A DNA stretch of 64,000 nt from Plotosus lineatus (taxonomy: Eukaryota > Chordata > Actinopteri > Siluriformes > Plotosidae), in NCBI GenBank assembly GCA_024760905.1, contig CM045732.1:50763996-50827995 (forward strand). The letters are read 5' to 3'. Positions 1-13,700 of the stretch are shown in pieces. Numbering within the stretch: the stretch's first letter is position 1; each line of letters starts with the position of its first letter. The translations under genes were made by a program, and so were the position numbers. The notes beneath the pieces were generated by a model, which had not been told where the DNA came from, searched no databases, and saw only the letters and a program-made list of their open reading frames with translations.

Positions 1-320
1 TTTATTCGCAATTGGTTCAACCACTCAGTAAAAAAGGGGTTTCAGTTTACTCTGTGTTCAGAATATTGGGTGTGTATTCAGTCAGGATAATTCATAGTTC
101 TTAAATGGTGTGAGTGTTTATTAGTTACTTTGAAGTCAAGTGGGTGTTGAGTCACTGTTAAATCACTTCTCGGGTGTCTAGCTCAAAAAATATATGATTG
201 GAGCTATGGGTTTTTGTTAGAAGGTATTTTAACAGCTGTTTCAGGCAGCCTCTAAGGATGTTTAGGGTATAATAATTTCATTGTTTTCTTCTATATGTGT
301 TATTCTGTTTCTCTATGTAG

Positions 321-410
321 GAGAATCAGACTTCACTGTTGGCTACCGAGGCTGAATGTCAAGCAGTTCTGCACAGACTTCTCCCACATGTGCCTCTGCC
401 CACTGATCAG
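321..410 (+). CDS. ktn1: ktn1 coding exon a
   Basis: Ninety nucleotides, 30 codons, preceded by ctatgtAG and followed by GTgcgt. It encodes [17 protein letters not shown] and then a Pro-containing stretch ending TDQ. Phase 0 at both ends. This is the first exon visible; the preceding intron runs off the left edge. Confidence 0.85.
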
Positions 411-800
411 GTGCGTCGCACAATCGATCACACGTTGTGTAAAGTCTAGGAAAAAAAAACAATTATATAATAACCTTTTTATATGATTCCTTAGAACCAT
501 AAAGAGTGGCTGCAGAAATTTGAGCACTCTGCGATGGAGAGGTCAGCTGGAGAATCCATTCAGGGAGGTGGTGTGTCAGACACAGGCATCCAGGTAACAA
601 ACACACACACACATTTTTTAAGTATAATTTATATTGTAAATGCTTATTCATGTCATTTCTGGTGATTTTCCAACAGCATTTGGCTGAAAAGCTGAAGGAA
701 TCTCAAGAAGCCCAGAAAGTTTTACAAAAGGACTGTGAGACGTATAAGAAAGTTTTGGCAGATACAGTGAGAGATAACTTAATTATTTTTTATTTATATA

Positions 801-853
<53 letters not shown>

Positions 854-933
854 GTATATGTGTATATATGTATATGTATATGTGTATATATGTATATGTA
901 TATATATATATATGTATATATATATATGTGTGT

Positions 934-1009
<76 letters not shown>

Positions 1010-4000
1010 GTATGTGTGTGTGTGTGTGTTTCACCAACTTAATCAATAACATAAATATCTGATCCTGTGCTTATGCTTATACTTTTTCTTCGCATATTTC
1101 TGCATCTCGAACCTCACCACTGTCTTTCTGAGCTGATGTTATTAGTTTTGGACTCTATGAACTTCTCTTTAATATGATACCAGATTTCAACTTTCCTGTG
1201 TTGTTAGGAGGGAATCCTACAGAGGCTACAGAGCAGTGTGGAGCAGGAAGAGTGCCACTGGAGGGAGAAACTGGAGCTGGCTCAGACCGAGCTCAGGGAG
1301 GTGAGCTTTGCCACGTGTCTACTGTCTGCCACTGTAAATTATGAGTTGGAGATATTAAAGTGTTGAAGTATAAGATAAGGTTTATGTTTGTTGCTTTTGT
1401 TGTGAATGGAATTGTAATTCATTTCACTACCGTTTAAAATATAACAAACTGAAGTCCTTAATAGACAATATGTGAGACACTCCACCGAAAGTAGGCTGTT
1501 GCACCCAAAAATGAAAAATTAGCTTTTTACACTCAGATAGAGAAGGCCCAAAGCTGCATAATTCAGCAAAATGTTTGTCAATACCTTGAAAACTGACCGA
1601 GCTACGCCATTTCTTGTGTCAGCATTCAACTAAAAATTTCAACAGACGTTTTAGAGAAAAATGAGCACAAAGATTGCCCTTCTTCCAAGATCATTAGTCC
1701 TTAGCAACCAAACATTTTTGTGCACTTCAGCCATATAAATTTTTAGAAAACATGTCTAGGAAGAGTTTTATGAAGAGATGATAAGAGAAATCATCCTCAT
1801 TTTAATCTGACACGCCCTTTTTATACCCATCAGTCACCGTGATAACCCCCAAAAAATGAACAACAACAAAAAAAAAAAGACTTTTTTTTTTTTTTTCTTT
1901 TCTGTTTATTCCAATAAGATCGGTATGTATCTTTTTGACCATTATATAAAGGTTCAAATGCCTTCAAATGATACTGATTGGAAAAAAATACTGTCAGATT
2001 CAAACAATCACATTGAAATTAAGAAAACTATATAGCAAAACTCTCTGATCTCTTTATACAAGTAAGCTTCATCAACTCGGTCCTCATCATTATCATCTTA
2101 AGCTATATCCTGCTCAGCAGAAAGGATCACGTCATCACAAACACAACAAACTGACTCATGCACACTTTTATTAACAGATGCCTCTTCTTCATCAACATCA
2201 AAATCAAAATCTTCATCAACACAGCTGGCATCATCATCATCATCAGTTTGTTCATCTGTAAAAGGAATGAAGCATTTAAGTATTTTTCAGGTCTTGACCG
2301 ATTTTCGTACAAAAATAAACAACCTATGATCCGGCATGTCCAGTCCAGACAAGATTACACACAAATCAAGTAATCAAAATAATTCCATAATCAAATTTTG
2401 CATGCAGAGAAAAATACTCACCAGCAAAATAATCTTCAAGAATGCCAAGCATTCCGGCATCTTCAAAGCCCAATTCCCGTGTCGAATTTAACACCTATAC
2501 TAATGCTGCTAGACATCACAGATGACATTTCACTCTCCTTTTACAGAAATTATGTGTATTCACAAGCTTATTAATAAACTTAATGACTGTTATTGAAGAG
2601 AAAGTCGGACATAAATTCAACATGCAGTAAACACTGGAAGTTAACGTGTGACGGTCACTGCACATGTGCAAGCCCTAGCTGACCAATCAGTGTGCTCGTT
2701 TTAGATCTTTCTTAGCAACTAGCCTGCATTGTTTACGAGCATATCGTCTTCATAACCTTTATTTTATTCGCTGAAACAGCATGGAAGCTCATTTTAATAG
2801 CTAAACAGTATCCAAAGTCGAAAGACTACTTCACGGCCGTTCTTCTGGTGTATGGATTATACTGTGTCTTCTACTGAACTCCGTGAATAATCGCAACGAA
2901 AAACAGTAAGTTTTGCTACTGTTTTTATCCAGTTTCATGAGGGTACTCGCCAGGTTTGTTGATTGGTCAGCTCGGGCGTGCACATGCGCAGTGCCCGTTC
3001 CATTATGTTCCGGTTTACTTCCTGACTCTAGTTATGCGGAACTTATCTCCGACTTTCTCTTCAATAACAGTCATTAAGTTTATTTATAAGATTATGAAAA
3101 CACATAATTTCTTGTCCAGCGGAACTCAACTCCTGCTCTGGTGGGGGGTGCACGTGCACCCTGTGCACCCCCCCACCCCAGCCTACGCCCTTGATCAGCT
3201 GCCTTCTGATGTTTCAGCAGCTGATACCAGGTTGGGTAGTATTCACTGCAGACTTTGCAGATATGCAACACCGCAGGCGGTTGGCAAATCGCGCATTGAG
3301 TTTCAAACGTACGTGCACAAAAAAATAAATAAAATAAAATATATTCACGAGCATGTGTATTGTTGTTGATTGACAATTTTATAATATTAAAAAGCGTACA
3401 CAGACATCTTACCCCCTCCCCCATAGTGTACGTTTTGTATGCTTAGGAAAATGTTGAAAATGACCCCTTACCTTGTTCCCTCCTAGTAACTTATTTAATA
3501 TGGAAATTATCTCATGTCCCAAGAATCTTATATACTACTCTGATCTCACACAGTTTGAATTGCTCCAGAAACACAATATGAACTCACTCACTTGTTTGCT
3601 GAACTGCTTAATTCCACTCAGGTCACAGGGATCATAGGGAACACAGGGAGATGATTGGATACACCCTGATCAATAATACATTCGTGGGTTTGATCAGGTA
3701 GTTATGAAATTCTGTTGAATGAAACTTTACTAAAGCCCTGTAAAAATTGCACTATTTTCACATGGAGTGGTGGCGCAGGTAATTACCAAAGAATCTCTGT
3801 ATTTTTAGTCACATAATATATAAAATGTAGTCACACCACCACTTTTACATAGCTAAAACCATCAGAAGGAATAAATCCAAGTAATTTATATCCTCCCTGA
3901 GCTGATTCCATCATTTCTTATCGGAAGAGATGTTTTCCCCTTTTCTTCAGTATAGAGATGGAGCAGTATAAAGAGGGTGTAATTAATGATGATGATGATG

Positions 4001-7000
4001 ACCGGCTTCTTATTGGATTCCTTCCACAAATAAAGGTTACACACATGCTATGGTCATGTTTAATGACAGATTATGTGCGATTTCTGCAGCCATAAAGGAC
4101 TAGACCAAATAATTATATCAAATTTTAAAAGAACCAGTTCAATGAGAATTAAGTGTATGTTTTGGGAACATTGCATTTTGCATGAAAACCACTGTGAAGA
4201 ACCAGTTATTTTGATTTATAGAGATTTTGTTGCATATGAAATCAATTTATTAAAATTACTCAAGATACACTCAAATATCATTTTATCCGAACAATACTTT
4301 AGACATCTCAGCTTTGTAATTAGTCTGTATATGTATAGCTTTTATTGTGTTTACTTTGATTGATCGTTGTTGATTTCAAAGTGTTTAACTACACGTCTTT
4401 CTGTCAAAATGTGTGTGTTTTATTTATTAATTTATTTTAAACTCTTGACCTCCCCCCCCAGATGACATTGAAGGTGATTGTGTTGGAACAGGAAGTGGAC
4501 CGACTGAGCGCAGATGGAGAACTGGATAGTGTGAGTTTCCCAAGAAATACGAAGGAAAAGGAGTGGTAGAGGAAGTTACTGAGGGTGTGCCAACATCAAA
4601 GGAAGCATTTCCTCCCTTAAATTCTCAAATATTCATTTTGACCTTGTGCCATCAGTGTATGGTATTGCTCAGTGTATCAGTAATTGTTCCATGTTTAATC
4701 GAGTTTTTCTTTTCCTCTCACCTCACAAGCTAACCATGTCTGCGTGTATGTATAATAAAAGTCTCTGCATGAAATGTGAGGACGTGCTTTAATTAATTTT
4801 ATTAATTACGTTTTAGCTGAGAAGAGAGAAGCAGCATCTGGAATCCGAACTAGAGAGAGCGGAACGTGAGAGTGCTACATATGTATCAGAGGTCCGAGAG
4901 GTACGCAAAGTAAAATCCTCACTTGTACACATGATCTGTTTTGCGTAATCTCAGTGTCCTGTCTTTTTTGTGTATCACATTCCAGTTTTTTATATATTTT
5001 TAAATGCTTAATCCATAGTCTGTTTTCTCTTAGAAGTGTTATTTTGAACCTTTGACCTCGGCTACTTGTTTATATTAGGTGCTGAAAAACTTGCATACTC
5101 ATAGATATAATCAGCTTGTTATACAAATTAAATGCATTCATTATTTGTGAATGTAGCTCTGTGTGTAATTATATGCTGTTTAAATGTCATGTTTTGTCTG
5201 TGTCTGGAGCTTAAACCAAATAATGAAAGTAATGAGTGTAAAGTCTATCAACACTGCTAGAAATGTGGTTTATTTTTCCTCTACATGCTCTTGATGTGCG
5301 TGAAAGTGGTATTGCATCATATACAGGACAGAGCTGGGTGTAAATTTTCACATTTTAATACAATTTAACACACAATGTTTTTTGGATGCTTCTGTAGGCA
5401 AATAATGTGGTTGTAATTTTTTTTAAGGCTCTTCAAAACCAAAATTATTAAAGGAGCTTCTATCCTTATACAAGAAGAATAGTCATTAGATGAAATGATG
5501 ACATAAAGACCCCACCCATACTGTGCAATATCTTCAGCCGTGGTAGACAATGTTTTCCTTGCCGAACTAAAGCCTGAGTTATCCGACCTCTGTGATGGTG
5601 AGGTTTCTGCTTCAGCCACAGAAGTGCGCAGTGTTGAGAATTATTGGTCAATATTGCTCATCAGCAGATATATCACAGATATATTAAATGGACATAGTTT
5701 ATGGACACCTGGCTTTCAGACCCATATGTAGCTCCTTTCCAAAGTTGGTGAAAGATGCTCACAATTGTGATGAATGTCTTCATCTGGTGTAGGGTTACAG
5801 TTTCTCTTCACTAGACTGAAAGGCCCAGACCTATTCTAGCATGCTAGGTTCCCCCTTGTGCACACTGTGACCTCCATGAAGACATTCCTTGCTCAAGTTG
5901 GAGAGGGAGAAAGCAAGTCATTGATACAAAGCACTGACCTCAACTCCATTGAACACTTGGGATGAAGTAGAATGCCAACTGACCCGGGGTTCCTGCCTGA
6001 GGTCATTGACTATCATTAATAACACCGTTGTGGATAAATCCACACAATGATCACAAATCTCCACAGATATTCAAGTCAGTTTTGTTTGTATAGTGCTTTT
6101 TACAATTGACATTATTGCAAAGCATTATACAATAAAACAGTGATAGTAGGGGCTTACAAAGTATAAAAGAATTTAAACATTTCCTATTACCCCTACATTA
6201 CTCCTTATGACCGTCGCCCGTGGTGATGGTGGCAAGGAAAAACTCCCTCAGTAGATGCGAGGAAGAAACCTTGAGAGGAACCAGGCCCAAAAGGGCAACC
6301 CATCCATATTTGCGTTTACACCTCGTACTTTTGGGAGATACACTCCAACATTGGGTGGACAGTCTTCTCAGGAAAAAAATTATTATAACTACAAAACCTG
6401 GTGTCCAATCATCGGAATACACGGTAAATATAAAAATATTTATAAACAATTGGGGCAGCGGTAGCCTGGTGGTAATGTCGGCTGGATCACTGTTCCTAGA
6501 GTTGGGGGTTCAAGCCCCACTCTCAACAAGTCGTTCGTCCGTCCGTCGTGGTACCCCCCCCCCCCCCCCCTTCCCGTGCAGCTAACTGGCCATGGCCCTC
6601 ACTGTCTATGGTGTGAGGCATGTAAAAGAACCATTTCTGACTTTCATCAAGAGTAGGCTACATAGCCATCAGCATGTTTCTAATCGGGAGTCGGAGTCCC
6701 CTGAGGCAGTTCGTTCACAGCAACATTCTGGCAACTCCTGATGCACAACTGGAACCCAGTTATATTGGCTTTTACCCTTCCATTGGATCCTTACAGTGGC
6801 ACTGGGAGGGGGGGCACTTGCTGCTTGGGAAACAGCCTGTCCTCCATACTTCCTACCCAGGCTCTGCTCACTGGAGGGTATCACCAGCCGGAATACCAGA
6901 CAGAGTGCAGCTTCATAGTCCTTCGAGACTGACGGAAGCCTATTACTACTATAAACAATGTTATAATCAATTGGCCAAATACTTTTTTCTCCATATAGTC

Positions 7001-7682
7001 TCGTTTAGGTCTATTTTACTTTGCCTCAATAGATTCTACAAAGATTCATTTTACAATCCTTGTTTCAAGTTTGCTTTAAAATACCTCCCAACCTCATTCG
7101 CACTTACATTGTCAAACTTCATTTCAGCTTAAAGATCTTTTGACTGAGTTACAAAGTAAGCTCGATGGCTCCTATACAGAGGCTGTCAGGCAGAATGAAG
7201 AGCTGAATTTGGTAAGCGCTTTGTTCCCCATGTAGTCCTTTCTCTCAGCTATTCTCCATCTGAGCGAGCATAGGGACAGGGGATCTAACCAACTAATACC
7301 TTCTACCTGTTTTATGTGGCTAGAACTTGGCTTGAGGTTCTGTAACTCTTTCTTTAGAATGCATTTTGAGATGCACAAACGTTTGTGTCCAATCTTGTCC
7401 TGCAATTCTCTCTCACAGCATTAAAATGTTTATCATTTAATTGTACTGGCACTCCTAACCTTGTGGTAGATGCTTATACTTGGTCCTTGCTGTCATTTCT
7501 ACAACTTCTGATTTAGTCTTTAGTGAAACCCTTTTCTTTTTTGAATATGCTCCTGCTTCCCGCATTTGCTGAACCACTTAATCCTATTAGGGTCATAGGG
7601 AAGCTGAGCACACCTCAGTCACTACTGGAAAAAGGTGGGGTCTACCCTGAACAGCTCACCAGACCATCATACCCCCCCCCCC

Positions 7683-7724
<42 letters not shown>

Positions 7725-10700
7725 TAAAAATTTAATATTGGACTCCGGAGTGCACTTGGCAACAGGACACCCTAGGTCGCAATTCGATGATTGACTTTGT
7801 AGTCGTGTCATCGGACTTGCGACCATATGTTCTGGACACTCGGTGAAGAGAGGAGCTGAGCTGTCTAGCGATCACTACCTGGTGGTGAGTTGGCTTCGGT
7901 GGTGGGGGAGGCTGCCTTCCAGACCTGGAAGGCCTAAGCATGTAATCAGGGTCTGCTAGGAACATTTGGCGGATTCCCCTGTCCGAGAGGCCTTTAACTC
8001 CCACCTCCGGCAGAGCTACAACCACGTCCCGGAGGAGGCGGGGGACATGGAATCCGAATGGGCCATGTTTCGTGCCTCCATTGCTGAGGCGGCAGCCCAT
8101 AACTGTGGCTGTAAGGTCATCGGTGCTTGTCGTGGCGGTAATCCCTGAACCCGGTGGTGGACACCTGCGGTGAAGGGGGCCGTCCAGCTGAAGAAGGAAG
8201 CCTATCTGGTTTTATTAGCCTGTGGGACTCCTGAGGCAGCAAATGGGTACTGGCAGGCCGAACGTGCTCCAGCCAAGGCTGTCGCAGATGCAAAATCTCG
8301 GGTGTGGGAGGAGTTCGGTGAGGGCCTGGAGAGTGATTATCGGTTGGCCTCAAAAAGGTTCTGGACCGCCATCCGACGCCTTTGGAGGGGGAAGCAGTTC
8401 TCCACAAACTCTGTTTACAGTGGAGGTGGGGAGCTGCTTACCTCGACTTGGGATGTTGTCAAGACGTGGAGAGAATACTTTGAGGACCTCCTCAATCCCA
8501 CCAACACACCCTCCGTGGAAGAGGAAGACATTGGGGGTTTGGGTGGGGGTCCACCCATCACTGGAGTGGAGGTCACTGAGGTTGTCAAAAAGCTCCTCGG
8601 TGGTCGAGCTCTGGGGCTGGACGAGAATATCTTAGGGCCCTGGATGCTGTAGGACTGTCTTGGTTGACACGTCTCTGCAACATCGCGTGGTCATCGGGGG
8701 CTGTACCTCTGGATTGGCAAACTGGGGTGGTGGTCCCGATTTTTAAGAATGGGGGCCGGAGGGTGTGTTCCAATTATTGGGGAATTACACGCCTCAGCCT
8801 ACCTGGGAAAGTCTATGCAGGGGTACTGGAGAGGAGGATCCAACCGATTGTCGAACCTCGGATTCAGAAGGAACAATGTGGTCTTCGTCCTGGCCGCAGC
8901 ACTCTTGACCAACTCTATACGCTCCACAGGATTCTGGAGGGGGCATGGGAGTTTGCCCAATCTGTCCACATGTGCTTTGTGGATTTGGAGAAGGCTTTCA
9001 ACCATGTCCCTTGAATGATCTTGTGGGGCGTGCTCCGAGAGTACAGCGTTCCGGACCCGTTGCTACGTGCCATTCGGTCACTGTATCACTGGAGCCAGAG
9101 TTTGGTCCGTATTGGCAATAACAGGTCGAATTTGTTTCTGGTGGGAGTTGGAGTCCGCCAAGGCTGTCCTTTGTCACCGATTCTGTTCATAATTTTTATG
9201 GACAGAATTTCTAGGCACATTCGAGGCATTGAGGGGTTCTGATTTGGTGGCCATTGGATCTCGTCTCTGCTTTTTACGGATGATGATGTCCTTTTGGCTT
9301 CATCAAGTCGGGACCTCCAACTCTCATTGAAGCGATATGTAGCCGAGTGCGAAGCAGCCGGGATGAGGATCAGTACCTCCAAGTCTGAGGCCATGGTTCT
9401 CAGTCGGACAAGGGTGGAATGCATCCTCCGGGTCGGGAATGAGGTCCTGCCCCAAGTGGAGGAGTTTAAGTATCTTGGGGTCTTGTTCACGAGTGAGCGA
9501 AGAATGGAGCAAGAGATCGACAGACGGATCGCTGCAGCCTCTGCTGTTAAGCGGAGCCTGTACCGGTCCGTCGTGGTGAAGGAGCTGAGCCGCAATTCAA
9601 AGCTCTCAATTTACCAGTCGATCTACGTTCCAACCCTCACCTATGGTCACGAGCTTTGGGTAGTGACCGAAAGAACAAGATCACGGATACAAGCGGCTGA
9701 AATGAGCTTCCTTCGCCGGGTGGTGGGGTTCTCCCTTAGTGATAAGGTAAGAAGCTCTACCATCCGTGGAGAGCTTGGAGTAGATCTGCTGCTCCTCCAC
9801 ATTGAGAGGGGCCAGTTGAGGTGGCTCAGGCATCTGGTCAGAATTCCTCCCTGGTGTGGTGTTTCGGGCATGTCCAACCGGGAAGAGACCCCGGGGTCAA
9901 CCTAGAACATGCTGGAGGGACTATGTCTCTCGGCTTGTCTGGGACTGCCTTGGTGTCCCCCCCGGGAGAGTTGGAGGAGGTGGCTGGGGAGAGGGACGTC
10001 TGGACCTCTTTGCTTAGGTTGCTGCCCCTGCGACCCGACCCTGGACTTAGGGGAAGATGATGATGATGATGATGATGATGATATTGGACTCTCGCATTTA
10101 GGAACAGTTAGCCCAAAGTGCATGTCTTGGGACCGTGGGAGAAAATCGGAGTACCTGAAGGAAACCCACGCGAGCATGCAAACTCCACACAGAAACATTC
10201 CTGCAAAGCTGGGCACTTGAACCCTGGACATTTTTGCTGTGTGTCAACCACTATACCACTGTGGTGCCTGCTCCTGTACCCTTCATTAGTGAATACATAT
10301 TTAGTACCTACATTCAATATTGGAAATGTTGCACAACTGACTGCACAGGTCGATACATGTTTTACCAAATTTGGAATTAATTCCAAGCATACTATAATCC
10401 AACTTATGATGGAGAGAAATTATTTGTGGGGCAGTGGTGGCCTGGTGGTAGATCACTGATCCCAAGGTTGGGGGGCTCAAGCCCCACTATCAACAGGTTG
10501 TCACTGCTGTACCCCCAGTGCAGCTAAGTGGGTTATCAAAGGCCGGCCATGTCTCTCACTGTCTATGGTGAGAGGTTCATGTAAAAGAACCATTGCTGAC
10601 TTTTGTCAAGAGTAGCTGCATAGCCGTCAGTGTGTTTCTGTCCTGCAATGGCCTGGCGAGTTGCCCTCACCTGGAGTCAGCTGAGATGGACGCCAGTGTC

Positions 10701-13700
10701 CCCTCGACCCTAATTAGGACTTAGTGGTTCAGAAAATGAATCAATTTAGTTGTGTTGGCTAACCAGGATTTTTTTTTTTTAACTTCTTTTCAGTTACTAC
10801 TGTTGCCCGATTTTGTTGTAATTTTAAGTTAAAGTATCTGATAAAAAATTAAACCAAAGAAGGTGCAGAGTTTCAAAGTTAACATCTGGTTGAGTTGAGT
10901 TTTTGCTATTCTAGCTGAAGACGCAGTTGACTAAGACGCTGGAAAAGCTGGAGCTGGAGGAGAATGAAAGACTGAAAGTGGCTGGAGATCTCTACAAGGT
11001 AAATTATAGAGTTTGGTGTGAGGTTTTCTGTGTCATATAGTGTATATGTGGGTTAATTTTTATATTTTACCAGGCGCAACAATCTCTGGAGCTGATTCAG
11101 GAGGAGATATTAAAGGAAGCAGGACAGGGAAATCTGATCCAAAATAGTAGCCTGTCCACTGAGTCGGTGAGGAGCTTTCTTCCTAGATTTCTGCCTGTAC
11201 ACACTTGTCTGTCTGTCCATCCCTTTCGGCTTTTTCAGGGGTCACCACAGTGAATCATCTGATTCGCAGGTTTGATCTGGCATAGGTTTTTATGTCGGAT
11301 ACCCTTCCCAGGGGCAGTGGTGGTCTAGTGGTATAGGGCGCTGGATCGCTGATCCAAAGGTTGGGGGTTCGAGTCCCACTCTCCACAAGGTTGTCACTGT
11401 CCCTCCAGTGCAGCTAACTGGGTTATCAAAGGCGGGCCATGTCTCTCACTGTCTATGGTGAGAGGCATGTAAAAGAACCATTGCTAACTTTCGTAAAGAG
11501 TACAAAAGAGTTTCTGTCCCTTGCTAAAAAGGGCTGTGACAGGAAGGGCATCTGACGTAAAAACCTCTGCCAAATCAAACGTGCGAATCAGATGATTCGC
11601 TGTGGCGACTCCTGAGTAAAAGGGGAAAAGCCGAAAGGAAGACAGACCCTTCCTGACACAACCCTTTTGCAAGGGACAGAAGCTAACACCTTTGCAGCTT
11701 TTCTTTACGAAAGTCAGCAATGGTTCTTTAACATGAACCTCTCATTATAGACAGTGAGAGACATGGCCAGCCTTTGATAACCCAGTTAGCTGCACTGTCG
11801 GGACAGTGACAACTTTGTGGAGAGTTGGGAACCCCCAACCTTACGATCAGTGATCCAGTGCCCTTTACCACCAGGCCACCACTGTCTGTCTATCTCTCTG
11901 TCTATCTCTATGTCTATCTATTATTTTTTTCTTTCTTTTATTTATTTATTTTATTATATTGTAACTACACAAGGGAAATTATTACCTCTGCATTTAACTC
12001 ATCCAAAGTGAGAACACACACATGTAAACAGAGAGTGCACACATGGACTTGAAGCAGTCGGCTGCCATACGTTAATTGCCAAGAGAACAGTTGGGGATTA
12101 GGTGCCTTGTTCAAGGGCACTTCAGCCATGAAGGTGTAGAAAGGGAATGTGCAGGTCACTTACCTGTCACCACGCATTTTTCCTGCTGGGTCTGGAATCG
12201 AACCAGAAACCTGCAGGTCCCAAACCTGCTTCTCTAACCATGAAGCCATGAAGGCCATGGCTGTTACAAGATAAATTCTAGAATAAAAACATCGCTGGTC
12301 AGAGATCATTTGCTAGTTTGCCATCCCACGTTTAATTATGTTAGTGTGAGGAGTACCAATAAGAATGGCATTAATTATCTTATATTTATTAATTGTTTTT
12401 TTATAAATTTGCTGCCATTTCTTTTTCAGGACGAGATGGAGCACCAGAAAAAGATGGCTGCAAGGTTGAACCAGACAGTACGGGAACTGCAGGAATTACT
12501 ACAGGCTGTCAACCGACAACTTACCAAGGGACAAGAGAGGGTGAGGTATTCATTCCGAGGTAGACAAATCATAAATTCTTCAGCTAGCCCCTCGCCAAGT
12601 AGACAGTCCGGTCTGTCTTAACCTTAACCCTGTAACACCCCATGTTGCATACAACCACTATCCGAGTTGCAACCTAGATCAGTTCCGACCAACCAGTCGT
12701 AAGTTGGATTGGTCGTAAGTCGGATAACAGATTAACAGTGTTAGTGACGAAACCACCCAACACTCGCTGTGAATTCATGTGAAGCTTATTCTTCACAAGC
12801 ATGTTCTTTCAACATGCGAAATAAACATGTAGCCTTACTTTGTACTGCTCGCAACATCACTTTCACATTTCTTTGCCTATTATCTTCCAAGCACATGTAC
12901 AGTAGGCCCTTGACTATTCACGGTTTTGCACCCACGGTTTGAGTATTCGCTGACTGCCGAGCAACCAGCACGTGATTCAAATTCAGCCAATGGCTACCCT
13001 CCTTTCTTCTGATTGGTTGAGCTGATGTCCCGCCCCTTTTTCCTCATTCGAGCACAAGTGGTCACTGAGCCTCTTTTTTGTGTGTGTTTTAATTACCAGT
13101 TAAGCTCCATAATACCACTCAAACACTATGCGTCTTCACTGGCTAAGCCATAGAAAACGCTGGATGTCTCTTCTGAAGAAATAAGACTTTCTCCTGAGAA
13201 ATGACGGTTTTCTCTGAACTGTTGTATTAAAATCTTTTTCAATTATTATTATTACAGTACAGTACCTAAGTTCATGTTTATGCGTGAGATTTTATGTTCT
13301 GTAGCATGCTTAACAAACGATACCAAAAGAATAAACTTTATTACAGTACTCTTCATGTCCTTTTTACATTGATTTACATTTTTACATGGCGCTGTGCGGA
13401 GGGCAACGTCGTGGAGTTCTCAGAGTCAAATTGTGTCTTTGTTCGTTTTATTTGTTCATGTTTTGCACTATGCTCGTCTACGACCAGTTGACTGTACTAC
13501 ATCGATAAGATCGGAGTATCTTCGGACGTGTATAACTAAGCAGAGCTAGCATGCTATAAGCAGAGCTAGCATGCTATAAGCAGAGCTAGCATGCTATAAG
13601 CAGAGCTAGCATGCTATTGTTCGTTTTAATTTGTTTTATTTATTGTTTTGTTTGTTCATCTTAACGTGTGTACTCTCCTCGAGCCATGTTTCACATCCCT

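Larger units (their letters stand above)
7556..10268 (-). repeat. Family-B SINE copy split by a LINE
   Basis: The left part (7556-7745, ending in a (CA)n tract) and the right part (10081-10268, ending at the head) together form one minus-strand family-B SINE. The LINE at 7746-10080 separates them and is flanked by the duplicated target ATATTGGACTC. Confidence 0.75.

Noticed and set aside
650..1062. Several ORFs of 70-130 codons on both strands
   Set aside because: They are read-through of the TG/TA microsatellite; only 677-766 of the plus-strand one is real ktn1 exon.
9086..9595. A 169-codon minus-strand ORF
   Set aside because: It is the antisense shadow of the LINE reverse transcriptase, whose motifs are on the plus strand.
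13542..13618. CRISPR-like short repeats
   Set aside because: Repeats are directly adjacent without spacers, in a vertebrate transposon.
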